Source of the DNA: Methylobacterium oryzihabitans | GTDB lineage: Bacteria; Pseudomonadota; Alphaproteobacteria; Rhizobiales; Beijerinckiaceae | Reading direction: 5' to 3' | Assembly (NCBI RefSeq): GCF_004004555.2 | Contig: NZ_SACP01000008.1 | Span: forward strand, 124,001-188,000 | DNA length: 64,000 nucleotides | Part shown: positions 38,118 to 45,366 of the stretch, piece by piece | Numbering within the stretch: position 1 is the first letter of the stretch | How the letters are laid out: every line of letters starts with the position of its first letter | Made by a program: the position numbers and the translations under genes | Notes under the pieces: model-generated | What the model saw: the letters and a program-made list of their open reading frames with translations, nothing else | The model's database searches: none | Told to the model about the DNA's origin: nothing

Positions 38118-38849
38118 TTGCTGCTGCCAGGCGAGAGCCACCTCACCGCCGCCCATGCCCGCGGCTTCGACGGGATCGACACCTGGATCTTCGATCTCGA
38201 CAACACGCTGTATCCGCACGACGCCCGGGTCTGGCCGCAGGTCGACGAGCGCATCACGCTCTACGTCATGAACCTGTTCGGGCTCGACGGCCTGTCGGCG
38301 CGGGCACTCCAGAAGTACTTCTACCACCGCTACGGCACGACCTTGCGGGCGCTGATGGCGGAGTGGCAGATCGACCCCTACGACTTCCTCGACTTCGCCC
38401 ACGACATCGACCATTCCGGCATCGCGCTGAACGCCGCCCTCGGCGACGCGATCGAGGCGCTGCCGGGCCGCAAGCTGATCCTCACCAACGGCTCGCGCCG
38501 CCACGCCGAGAACGTGGCGCGCAAGCTCGGCATCCTCGACCATTTCGAGGACGTGTTCGACATCGCGGCCGCCGACTTCGTGCCCAAGCCCGAGCGACCG
38601 GCCTACGAGCGCTTCCTCGACCGCCACGGGGTCGACCCGACCCGCTCGGTGCTGTTCGAGGACATCGCCAAGAACCTCGTGGTGCCCCACGACCTCGGCA
38701 TGGCGACGGTGCTGGTGGTGCCGCGCACCATCGACCCGTTCCGCGAGGCGTTCGAGCAGGAGGCGGTGAAGGCGCCGCATATCGACCACATCACCAACGA
38801 CCTCGCCGGCTTCCTCGCCGACCGGGTCTCGCCGGCGCTGGCCGCGTGA
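38118..38849 (+). CDS. pyrimidine 5'-nucleotidase (HAD superfamily)
   Basis: A 243-residue HAD phosphatase of the SDT1/pyrimidine 5'-nucleotidase group. The nucleophile motif is WIFDLDNTLYPHD, motif II is LILTNGSRRHAENV, and motif III/IV comes from KPERPAYERFL and LFEDIAKNLVVPHDLGM. The cap domain contains the family stretch YVMNLFGLDGLSARALQKYFYHRYGTT. It probably removes phosphate from pyrimidine nucleotides or flavin intermediates. Start is most likely the TTG at 38118 since no ATG precedes the first motif in frame. Its stop overlaps the GTG of a small membrane protein gene. Confidence 0.9.
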   Translation: MLLPGESHLTAAHARGFDGIDTWIFDLDNTLYPHDARVWPQVDERITLYVMNLFGLDGLSARALQKYFYHRYGTTLRALMAEWQIDPYDFLDFAHDIDHSGIALNAALGDAIEALPGRKLILTNGSRRHAENVARKLGILDHFEDVFDIAAADFVPKPERPAYERFLDRHGVDPTRSVLFEDIAKNLVVPHDLGMATVLVVPRTIDPFREAFEQEAVKAPHIDHITNDLAGFLADRVSPALAA

Positions 38850-38962
38850 GCCCGCCCGACGATCCGGTCGAGGTCTGGGGCCGGCGCATCGGCCGCGGGC
38901 TCGGCCTCGTCGCCGTGGTGGTGCTGGCGCTGATGCTCGGCCGTCAGCTCAAGCTGTGGTGA
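38846..38962 (+). CDS. very small single-helix membrane protein
   Basis: A 38-residue ORF with start GTG overlapping the nucleotidase stop (GTGA). The sequence is VSPPDDPVEVWGRRIGRGLG followed by one hydrophobic helix ending LKLW. Similar tiny membrane proteins lie between these genes in some Rhizobiales, but I cannot confirm the family. The tight coupling on both sides (the next gene's GTG lies inside its last codons) makes it likely to be translated. Confidence 0.5.
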   Translation: MSPPDDPVEVWGRRIGRGLGLVAVVVLALMLGRQLKLW

Positions 38963-39384
38963 GGCTCGTGGAAGCCGTCGACTGGAGCGGCCTGAAGGCT
39001 CCCGACCTCGCCGCCTTCGAGAGACTCGCCGAGGCGGCCTTCGCGCGGCTGCCGGAGGAGTTCCGTGCGCTCTGCGCCGGCGTGGTGGTGCGGGTCGAGG
39101 ATTTTCCCGACGACGGCACCCTCGCCGAGATGGCGTGCGAGAGCGAGTTCGACCTGCTCGGGCTGTTTCGCGGCGTCGGCCTCGCGCAGGGCGGCGGGGC
39201 GCTCGCCACCGGGCAGTTCCCCAACATGGTCTGGCTCTACCGCCGGCCGATCCTCGACTACTGGGCCGAGCACGACGAGAGCCTCGGCCACCTCGTCACC
39301 CACGTCCTCGTCCACGAGATCGGCCACCATTTCGGGCTGTCCGACGACGACATGCAGGCGATCGAGGACGCCGCCGAGGCGTGA
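38956..39384 (+). CDS. metallopeptidase family protein (zincin-like, COG3824 type)
   Basis: A 142-residue protein with the zinc-binding HEIGHHFGLSDDDM motif (HExxH) near the C-terminus and the preceding GQFPNMVWLYRRPILDYWAEHDESLGHLVTHVLV, the standard layout of the short 'acidic metallopeptidase' COG3824 family. The physiological substrate is unknown. Start could be the GTG at 38956, 38959 or 38968; the last gives MEAVDWSGLKAPDL, which matches relatives best. It is translated in the same run as the nucleotidase and the 38-residue protein, and converges on a glycosyltransferase gene. Confidence 0.85.
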   Translation: MVRLVEAVDWSGLKAPDLAAFERLAEAAFARLPEEFRALCAGVVVRVEDFPDDGTLAEMACESEFDLLGLFRGVGLAQGGGALATGQFPNMVWLYRRPILDYWAEHDESLGHLVTHVLVHEIGHHFGLSDDDMQAIEDAAEA

Positions 39385-39388
39385 CCCG

Positions 39389-40288
39389 TCAGCCCAACCC
39401 AGCGGGTGGGCCGAGCCGGCCGCGGAGCCCGTCGAGCACGCCCCGGCCGAGGCGGGCGAGCACCGCCGGCCGGTAGCCGGAATCGGCCCAGTACAGCCCG
39501 GCCTGGAGCGGTAGGTAGGCCGCCTGCCGCAGCCGCCAGCGCCACGGCACATGAGCGAGGCGCCACGCATAGACGCTGTTGCGCAGGTAGGTCGCCATCC
39601 GGGGCAGGCTCTGGCGCGGCATCGCCACCGGCAGGAACCGGGCGCGGATCGTGCCGCCGCCGACATGGTGGACGATGCCGGTGTCGCGGTCGGCCCAGCA
39701 CGACCAGCCGCGGGCCCAGGCGCGGAAGCACCATTCGAGATCGACGCCGTCGATGAAGAAGTCGTCGCGGAACGGCCCGACCGCCCGGAACGCGTCGAGG
39801 GCGATCAGCGAGCCGGTGGTGGCGAGGAAATCGACGGGATCGAGGGAGCCGACCGGCACCACGCCGGGCCGGGCCGGGTAGCGCGGCGGCTTGTGGGCGC
39901 CCTCCCCGGCCCGCGGCTGCGGCCCCACCACCGCGACCCGCTCGCCGTCCGCCGCCAGCCGCTCCAGGGCGGCGACGAGGCGCGCCGGCAGGTCGGGCCC
40001 CGGCGTCGCGTCCTGGTCGAGGAGCAGCAGGTGCCGGCGGCCGTCGGCCAGGGCCGCCTCGGCGGCGGCGTTGAGGCCAGTCGCGATGCCGGCGTTGCGA
40101 CCGTCGCCGAGGAGGCGCAGGCCCGGGATCGCCGCCAGCCGCGCGCGGTCCACGGCGCCGAGGCCGCCATTGTCGTAGAGGTAGGCGGCGGGAGCCCGCG
40201 CCGCGAGACCTGCCAGGGTGTCGAGGTGGGCGGGCGTCGGCCGGTACAGCACCGCCGCGATCGCGGGGCCGGTGGGAAGATCGGACAT
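39389..40288 (-). CDS. glycosyltransferase family 2 (rhamnosyltransferase-like)
   Basis: A 299-residue GT-A enzyme. The nucleotide-sugar fold is seen in NAGIATGLNAAAEAALADGRRHLLLLDQDATPGPD, the DxD equivalent being DQD, and DFFIDGVDLEWCFRAWARGW contains the acceptor/base motif of GT2 rhamnosyltransferases. It probably adds a sugar to a surface polysaccharide. It stands alone, transcribed toward the metallopeptidase gene (four-base gap). 32 bases upstream begins paaE on the same strand, so it may be transcribed from the end of the paa operon, though it is unrelated in function. Confidence 0.88.
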   Translation of the reverse strand: MSDLPTGPAIAAVLYRPTPAHLDTLAGLAARAPAAYLYDNGGLGAVDRARLAAIPGLRLLGDGRNAGIATGLNAAAEAALADGRRHLLLLDQDATPGPDLPARLVAALERLAADGERVAVVGPQPRAGEGAHKPPRYPARPGVVPVGSLDPVDFLATTGSLIALDAFRAVGPFRDDFFIDGVDLEWCFRAWARGWSCWADRDTGIVHHVGGGTIRARFLPVAMPRQSLPRMATYLRNSVYAWRLAHVPWRWRLRQAAYLPLQAGLYWADSGYRPAVLARLGRGVLDGLRGRLGPPAGLG

Positions 40289-40320
40289 CCGGCGGCTCTA
40301 CACCATCCGGGCGCGGCCGA

Positions 40321-41424
40321 TCACACCTGATCGAAATCCACCGTCACCCGCCCGCTGGTCGGCCGGGCCTGGCAGGTGAGCACGAAGCCGGCCTCGATCT
40401 CCCAGGGTTCGAGGGAGTAGTTCACCTCCATCTCGGCCTCGCCCTCCACGAGCTTCGCCCGGCAGGTGCAGCACATCCCGCCCCGGCACGAATACGGCAG
40501 GTCGAGCCCGGCCCGCGTGGCGGCGTCGAGCACCGTCTCGCCAGGGAGCACCGGCACCCGCGTGGCGATGCCGTCGGTGATGACCGTGGCCTCTGCCGCC
40601 GGGGCCGTGCCGGCCGCCACGGGACGGGCGGCGCGCGGCCGGCCGTCGCCGGCCGGGGTGAACCGCTCGGCGTGGATCCGCTCCGGCGCGACCCCGGCCC
40701 CGGCCAGCGCCGCCGTCACGGTGTCGATCATGTCGGCGGGCCCGCACACGAAGGCGCGGTCGATCAGCCGCGCCGGCACGACGGTGCGCAGGAACAGCCC
40801 GGCCTTCTCGCCGTCGAGGCGGCCGTTGAGGATCGCGATGTCCTGGCTCTCGCGCGACAGGACGTGGAACACCGACAGCCGGTCGAGGAAGCGGTCCTTC
40901 AGGTCCTCCAGCGCCTCGCGGAACAGGATCGAGCCGGTCGCGCGGTTGCCGTAGAACAGGAAGAACCGGCTTTGCGGCTCGCGCGCCAGAACGGTGCGGA
41001 TGATCGACAGGATCGGGGTGATGCCCGATCCCGAGGCGAAGCCCGCGAAGGTGCGGGCCTCGTCGGGCTTGGCTTCGTCCGGCTTGGCTTCGATCGGCTT
41101 GGCTTCGATGCCGAAGCGGCCCATCGGCGGCATCACCTCGATGGCGTCGCCGGCGCCGATCGCCTCGTTGGCGAAGCACGAGAACAGCCCGCCCTCGACC
41201 CGCTTGACGGCGATGCGCAATTCGCCGTCGTCGGCGCCCGAGCAGATCGAGTAGGAGCGCCGCACCTCCTCGCCGTCGAGGGTCGTGCGCAGGGTCAGGT
41301 ACTGGCCGGGGGCGAAGCCGAAGGCGGCCCGGTCGTCCTCCGGCACCGCGAAGGCGATCGACACCGCGTCCGGGGTCTCGCGGCGCACGTCCCGGACGGT
41401 GAGGCGGCGGAAATGCTGGCTCAT
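40321..41424 (-). CDS. paaE: phenylacetyl-CoA 1,2-epoxidase subunit, oxidoreductase component PaaE
   Basis: Reductase that passes electrons from NADPH to the PaaABC epoxidase. The 367-residue protein has an FNR-type FAD/NAD(P) half (RSYSICSG, GSGITPILSIIRTVL, VCGPADMID) and a C-terminal plant-type [2Fe-2S] ferredoxin with Cys313, Cys318, Cys321 and Cys351 (YSCRGGMCCTC). Residues 107-121 are a three-unit repeat EAKPI/EAKPD/EAKPD, encoded by three 15-base tandem copies (41061-41105), an insertion in a surface loop not usual in PaaE. Start ATG at 41424. Last gene of paaABCDE, 11 bases after paaD. Confidence 0.95.
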   Translation of the reverse strand: MSQHFRRLTVRDVRRETPDAVSIAFAVPEDDRAAFGFAPGQYLTLRTTLDGEEVRRSYSICSGADDGELRIAVKRVEGGLFSCFANEAIGAGDAIEVMPPMGRFGIEAKPIEAKPDEAKPDEARTFAGFASGSGITPILSIIRTVLAREPQSRFFLFYGNRATGSILFREALEDLKDRFLDRLSVFHVLSRESQDIAILNGRLDGEKAGLFLRTVVPARLIDRAFVCGPADMIDTVTAALAGAGVAPERIHAERFTPAGDGRPRAARPVAAGTAPAAEATVITDGIATRVPVLPGETVLDAATRAGLDLPYSCRGGMCCTCRAKLVEGEAEMEVNYSLEPWEIEAGFVLTCQARPTSGRVTVDFDQV

Positions 41425-41435
41425 CGGACGCCTCG

Positions 41436-41924
41436 TCAGATGCACTTGAAGGAATCGAACGGCTCGCGGCAGGCCCGGCAGCGCCACAACGCCTTGCAGG
41501 CGGTCGAGCCGAACTCGGAGATCTTTTCGGTGTTCGCCGAGCCGCAGAGCGGGCATGCGACGCTCTCCTCGCCGAACAGCGCCCGGCGCGAGGCGCGGCC
41601 CTGGGGCGGGGCGATGCCGTAGGCGCGCAGCTTCTCCTTGCCCTCGTCGGTCATCCAGTCCGTGGTCCAGGCCGGCGACAGCACCAGCCGGACGCGCGCC
41701 GGACCGATGCCGGCTTTCGCCAGCGCCGTCTGGACCTCGATCCCGATCACGTCCATCGCCGGGCAGCCGGAATAGGTCGGGGTGATCGTCACCTCGACCG
41801 TGCCGTCCTGCACGGTGACGTCGCGCAGCACGCCGAGATCCGCGATGGTCAGGACCGGGATCTCCGGGTCGCAGACCTCGGCCGCCGCGGCGCGGGCGGC
41901 CTGCGCCAGGGCCTCGTCGGTCAC
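41436..41924 (-). CDS. paaD: phenylacetyl-CoA epoxidase accessory protein PaaD
   Basis: Probable Fe-S maturation factor for the epoxidase. The 162-residue protein has an N-terminal MIP18/DUF59-like domain (EVCDPEIPVLTIADLGVLRDV, YSGCPAMDVIGIEV) and a C-terminal zinc ribbon with CPLCGSANTE and CRACREPFDSFKC. Start is the GTG at 41924 that overlaps the paaC stop (GTGA), so the two are coupled. The order A-B-C-D-E is conserved with other bacteria, although a repeat element splits B from C here. Confidence 0.93.
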   Translation of the reverse strand: MTDEALAQAARAAAAEVCDPEIPVLTIADLGVLRDVTVQDGTVEVTITPTYSGCPAMDVIGIEVQTALAKAGIGPARVRLVLSPAWTTDWMTDEGKEKLRAYGIAPPQGRASRRALFGEESVACPLCGSANTEKISEFGSTACKALWRCRACREPFDSFKCI

Positions 41925-42697
41925 CACGTCGCCCCCGGATGGGCGCGCTGGAGGTATTGCAGGTCGGCGAGGATGAAGCCGAGATGCTCGCTGTGCCGGC
42001 CGACCCGTCCGCCGCCCTGGCGCCAGGGGGCGGCCGGCGCCGTCAGGGTCGCCTCGCGCAGCACCATCGCCACGGTCGCGTCGAAGGCCGGGCGGATCGC
42101 CGCCGGATCGACGGCGATGCCGGCCCGGACCAGTTCCGCCTCGGCGTCGTCGCTCTCCATCAGCTCGCCGGAATACGGCCAGAGGTCGTCGAGGGCGGCC
42201 TGCGTCCGTTCGTGGCTCTCGGGGGTGCCGTCGCCGAGGCGGATCAGCCATTCGGCGGAATGGCGGAGATGGTAGGCGGTCTCCTTCTCGGCCTTGGCGG
42301 CGATCGCCGCCAGCGTCGGGTCGGCCGAGGCGGTCATCGCGCGCCAGTACGGATCGAGGAAGGCCGAGGCCAGCACCTGCCGCACGATGGTGGCGGCGAA
42401 GTCGCCGTTCGGCTGCTCGACCAGCAGGCAGTTGCGGTACTGGCCGACGTCGCGGCGATAGGCGAGGTCGTCCTCGGTCAGCCCGCGCCCGTCGAGCGTC
42501 GCGGCATAGTCGTAGAGCGACCGCGCCTGCCCGACGCAGTCGAGGGCGATGTTGGCGAGCGCGATGTCCTCCTCCAGCATCGGCCCGTGCCCGCACCATT
42601 CCGACAGCCGGTGCCCGAGGATCAGCGCATCGTCGGCCCGCCGCAGCACCAGGGCGAGGAGCGGGGTCTCGGCGAGGGTGATCGAGGTGGTGGTCAT
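41921..42697 (-). CDS. paaC: phenylacetyl-CoA epoxidase subunit PaaC
   Basis: Structural, non-catalytic ferritin-like subunit that pairs with PaaA. The 258-residue protein has GHRLSEWCGHGPMLEEDIALANIALDCVGQARSLYDYAA and later ETAYHLRHSAEWLIRLGDGTPESHERTQAALDDLWPYSGELM. These match PaaC closely. Start ATG at 42697. It is separated from paaB by 278 bases with a large inverted repeat; in most genomes the two genes are adjacent or overlap. Confidence 0.95.
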   Translation of the reverse strand: MTTTSITLAETPLLALVLRRADDALILGHRLSEWCGHGPMLEEDIALANIALDCVGQARSLYDYAATLDGRGLTEDDLAYRRDVGQYRNCLLVEQPNGDFAATIVRQVLASAFLDPYWRAMTASADPTLAAIAAKAEKETAYHLRHSAEWLIRLGDGTPESHERTQAALDDLWPYSGELMESDDAEAELVRAGIAVDPAAIRPAFDATVAMVLREATLTAPAAPWRQGGGRVGRHSEHLGFILADLQYLQRAHPGATW

Positions 42698-42733
42698 GGG
42701 TTGGCCCGGGTTGGGTCGAAGGAAGCGCCGCCC

Positions 42734-42925
42734 CGACCCTCCCCCCTCTGCGGGGGAGGGTGGCGAACGAAGTGAGCCGGGAGAGGGGAACGCGACAGTG
42801 CCGGATGGGGCGTATGTCAGTTCAGTCGCGACCTTTCCGGAAGCGGCGTCCCCTCTTGCGGGACTTCGTCCCGGCCCGCCCCGCATCCGCGGGGCACCCT
42901 CCCCCGCAGAGGGGGGGAGGGTTCG
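42734..42925. repeat. inverted-repeat element between paaB and paaC
   Basis: Arms at 42734-42762 and 42895-42925 are inverted copies of about 29 bases (CCCTCCCCCCTCTGCGGGGG type). The middle carries GC-rich palindromes but no gene. The design, though not the sequence, resembles the element between cysJ and cysI. It separates two genes that are normally tightly linked. Confidence 0.75.
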
Positions 42926-42975
42926 CGTCGGGTCTGTCTGTGCGAAGCCGGAAATCCCGACCCGCCCCCGTCCCC

Positions 42976-43266
42976 TCACATGTGCCCGACCTCGTCCGGC
43001 ACCTCGTAGAAGGTCGGGTGGCGGTAGATCTTCGAGGCGGTGGGCTCGAACAGCACGTCCTTGTCGGCCGGGTCGGAGGCCGTGATGGCGTTGGACGGCA
43101 CGACCCAGACCGACAGCCCCTCGCCGCGGCGGGTGTAGACGTCCCGCGCCGCCTGGAGCGCCATGGTGGCGTCGGCGGCGTGCAGCGAGCCGACATGCTT
43201 GTGGGCGAGGCCGTTGCGGGAGCGGATGAACACCTCCCACAGCGGAATGGTCTGGACCGTGGTCAT
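42976..43266 (-). CDS. paaB: phenylacetyl-CoA epoxidase subunit PaaB
   Basis: Small subunit that bridges PaaAC heterodimers. The 96-residue protein opens MTTVQTIPLWEVFIRSRNGLAHKHVGSLHAADA and ends DVLFEPTASKIYRHPTFYEVPDEVGHM, matching PaaB over its full normal length. Start ATG at 43266, 14 bases after paaA. Confidence 0.96.
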   Translation of the reverse strand: MTTVQTIPLWEVFIRSRNGLAHKHVGSLHAADATMALQAARDVYTRRGEGLSVWVVPSNAITASDPADKDVLFEPTASKIYRHPTFYEVPDEVGHM

Positions 43267-43280
43267 CGTCCCCTCCCGGC

Positions 43281-44297
43281 TCACGCCGCTTCCGGCAGGG
43301 CCGCCGCCTCGGCGGCCCGCCGGGCGCGCTTCTGCGCGTGTGCCATCGCGGCCTCCCGCACCCAGGCGCCGGCGGCGTGGGCGTCGCGGCGCTGCTTCAT
43401 CCGCTGGCGGTTGCACGGGCCGTTGCCGGCGAGCACCTGCTTGAACTCCTCCCAGTCGATCGTCCCGAAGCGCCAGTGGCCGCTCGCCTCGTCGAAGGCC
43501 AGCTCGGGATCCGGGAAGGTCAGGCCCAAATACCGGCCCTGCGGCACGGTGGCGTCGACGAATTTCTGGCGCAGCTCGTCGTTGGTGAAGCGCTTGATCT
43601 TCCACTTCGCCGACTGGTCGGAATGCTGACTCTCGGAATCGGGCGGGCCGAACATCATCAGGCACGGCCACCACCAGCGGTTCAGGGCGTCCTGCGCCAT
43701 CGCCTTCTGCTCGGGCGTGCCGCGGCAGAGGGTCAGCATGATCTCGTAGCCCTGGCGCTGGTGGAAGCTCTCCTCCTTGCACACCCGGATCATCGCCCGG
43801 GCGTAGGGGCCGTAGGAGCAGCGGCAGAGCGGGATCTGGTTCATGATCGCCGCGCCATCGACGAGCCAGCCGATCGCCCCGATATCGGCCCAGGTCAGCG
43901 TCGGGTAGTTGAAGATCGAGGAATACTTGGCCCGGCCGGAGAGCAGTTGCTCGAACATCTCCTCGCGGCTGGTGCCGAGGGTCTCGGCCGCCGAGTACAG
44001 GTAGAGGCCGTGGCCGGCCTCGTCCTGGACCTTGGCGAGCAGGGCCGCCTTGCGCTTGAGGCTCGGCGCGCGGGTGATCCAGTTGCCCTCCGGCAGCATG
44101 CCGACGATCTCGGAATGGGCGTGCTGCGAGATCTGGCGGGTGAGCGTGCGCCGGTAGCCCTCGGGCATCCAGTCGTTCGGCTCGATCCGGTCCTCGGCGT
44201 CGATCCGGGCCTGGAACCGCGCGCCGCGCGCCTCCTCGGCCGGATCGACCACCGGGCGGCCATGGACCTCCTGAGCGTTGAGAGCCTGGGTGTACAT
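43281..44297 (-). CDS. paaA: phenylacetyl-CoA 1,2-epoxidase catalytic subunit PaaA
   Basis: Di-iron monooxygenase subunit that epoxidises the aromatic ring of phenylacetyl-CoA. The 338-residue protein has the ferritin-like helices and di-iron ligands in [37 protein letters not shown] (ExxH) and [23 protein letters not shown] (ExxH), plus the PaaA signature [22 protein letters not shown]. Start ATG at 44297 with GGGAGGA upstream. Only 46 bases separate it from the paaX stop, and a promoter with an inverted repeat lies there. Confidence 0.96.
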   Translation of the reverse strand: MYTQALNAQEVHGRPVVDPAEEARGARFQARIDAEDRIEPNDWMPEGYRRTLTRQISQHAHSEIVGMLPEGNWITRAPSLKRKAALLAKVQDEAGHGLYLYSAAETLGTSREEMFEQLLSGRAKYSSIFNYPTLTWADIGAIGWLVDGAAIMNQIPLCRCSYGPYARAMIRVCKEESFHQRQGYEIMLTLCRGTPEQKAMAQDALNRWWWPCLMMFGPPDSESQHSDQSAKWKIKRFTNDELRQKFVDATVPQGRYLGLTFPDPELAFDEASGHWRFGTIDWEEFKQVLAGNGPCNRQRMKQRRDAHAAGAWVREAAMAHAQKRARRAAEAAALPEAA

Positions 44298-44325
44298 GGC
44301 CGTTCCTCCCTGACTTGTTGCCGCT

Positions 44326-44364
44326 CAATATGTCACGAAAATCTCAAAGTGCAAGATTTTTCGT
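44326..44364 (-). promoter_or_regulatory. paaA promoter with inverted repeat (candidate PaaX operator)
   Basis: On the minus strand TTGCAC (44354-44349) and ATATTG (44331-44326, or CATATT one base earlier) form a -35/-10 pair with 17 or 16 bases between. The inverted repeat ACGAAAAATCT/AGATTTTCGT (44335-44364, arms differing by one T) overlaps both. It lies across the 3' end of paaX. A repressor here would control paaABCDE directly; PaaX is the obvious candidate. Confidence 0.55.
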
Positions 44365-45228
44365 AACACGATCGGCGAAGCGATCGCGAAAGTCCGGTCC
44401 CGGCGGCGGCAGCGGGCCGGCCTCGCCGCGGGCGTGGCACGACAGCCACCGCTCCGAGGCCGGCACCAGCGCGCGGTAGAGGCCGGCGCACAGCGCGCGG
44501 GCGGTGGTGCCGGGCCAGTCCTCCGGCAGCAGCGCCGCCGGCAGCAGCGGGTCCTTCAGCACCGCCCGGCGATAATCGTGCAGGGCGAGCAGGCGGATCA
44601 CCAGGGCGTCGAGGTCGCCGGGCCGGGCGCCGGCGGCGACCGCCTCGGCGGTCTCGCGATAGGCCGCGACGAAGCGCCCGTAGCGGGCGGCGAGGTCGGC
44701 GAGCGGCCAGGCGCGGGCGGCGAGGCGGCGGGCCGTCGCCGCGTCCTGCGGCCGGGTGGCGAGACGCAGGGCCGCGCCAGCGGCGGCCAGGGGAGAGGCG
44801 GCGAGGTACAGGTCGGGCCCCAGCGCGCCGTAGCCCGCGGCGGTCAGGCCGGCGCGCTCCGCCGGCCGGTCGCCGTCGCCGTCGAGGAGCAGCAGGTCGA
44901 AGCCGCCGTCCCAGTCCGGCGGCGGAGCGCCGTAGATCCGCCCGGTCGCCGCCGCGAAGGTGGTGCGGCCGTGCGGCGTCAGCCGGTAGAAGCTGTTGCG
45001 CCCGACCTTCCAGCGCTCGAACCAGCCGTCGGCGACGAGGCGCGACAGGGCGGTGCGCACCACGCCGTCGCCGATGCGGCACGCCCGGGTGATCGCCAGG
45101 AGCGATTCGAGCGACAGCACCCCGCCCCGCGGCACCACCGCGTCGCCGAACACCGTGACGACGAGCGACCCGGCCCGGATCGGCGTGCGGGCGTGGAAGC
45201 GGTCGAGCAGGGCATCGACGAGGGGCAT
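44344..45228 (-). CDS. paaX: phenylacetic acid degradation operon repressor PaaX
   Basis: GntR-like repressor of paa genes that responds to phenylacetyl-CoA. The 294-residue protein has the N-terminal winged helix (SLVVTVFGDAVVPRGGVLSLESLLAITRACRIGDGVVRTALSRLVADGW), a linker and the PaaX C-terminal domain with RNSFYRLTPHGRTTFAAATGRIYG. Length is typical. Start ATG at 45228. It is divergent from paaZ and precedes paaA; its last codons overlap an inverted-repeat promoter. The 138-base paaX-paaZ gap carries a TetR-type palindrome in the paaZ promoter. Confidence 0.93.
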   Translation of the reverse strand: MPLVDALLDRFHARTPIRAGSLVVTVFGDAVVPRGGVLSLESLLAITRACRIGDGVVRTALSRLVADGWFERWKVGRNSFYRLTPHGRTTFAAATGRIYGAPPPDWDGGFDLLLLDGDGDRPAERAGLTAAGYGALGPDLYLAASPLAAAGAALRLATRPQDAATARRLAARAWPLADLAARYGRFVAAYRETAEAVAAGARPGDLDALVIRLLALHDYRRAVLKDPLLPAALLPEDWPGTTARALCAGLYRALVPASERWLSCHARGEAGPLPPPGPDFRDRFADRVTKNLAL

Positions 45229-45304
45229 CCGGCAACCTGTGCGCTGGCGGGGAGAGATGGCCGGGTAGCAGGTCGCGCCGGCCCTGCCGAGACCGGCCGG
45301 CGCC

Positions 45305-45333
45305 TTGACCAACCGGCCGGTCGGTCAATAATC
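45305..45333 (+). promoter_or_regulatory. paaZ promoter with GACC-ACCGG palindrome (PaaR-type operator)
   Basis: TTGACC (45305-45310) and AATAAT (45327-45332) form a good sigma70-like promoter, 16 bases apart. Between and overlapping them is a 20-base palindrome GACCAACCGG/CCGGTCGGTC (45307-45326, one mismatched pair). It resembles the ACCNACCGG-type sites of TetR-family PaaR regulators known to control paa genes in other proteobacteria. No paaR gene is next to it. Confidence 0.65.
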
Positions 45334-45366
45334 TCGCCGCAAGAACGAAGGCAGGGAGGAGCCCGG

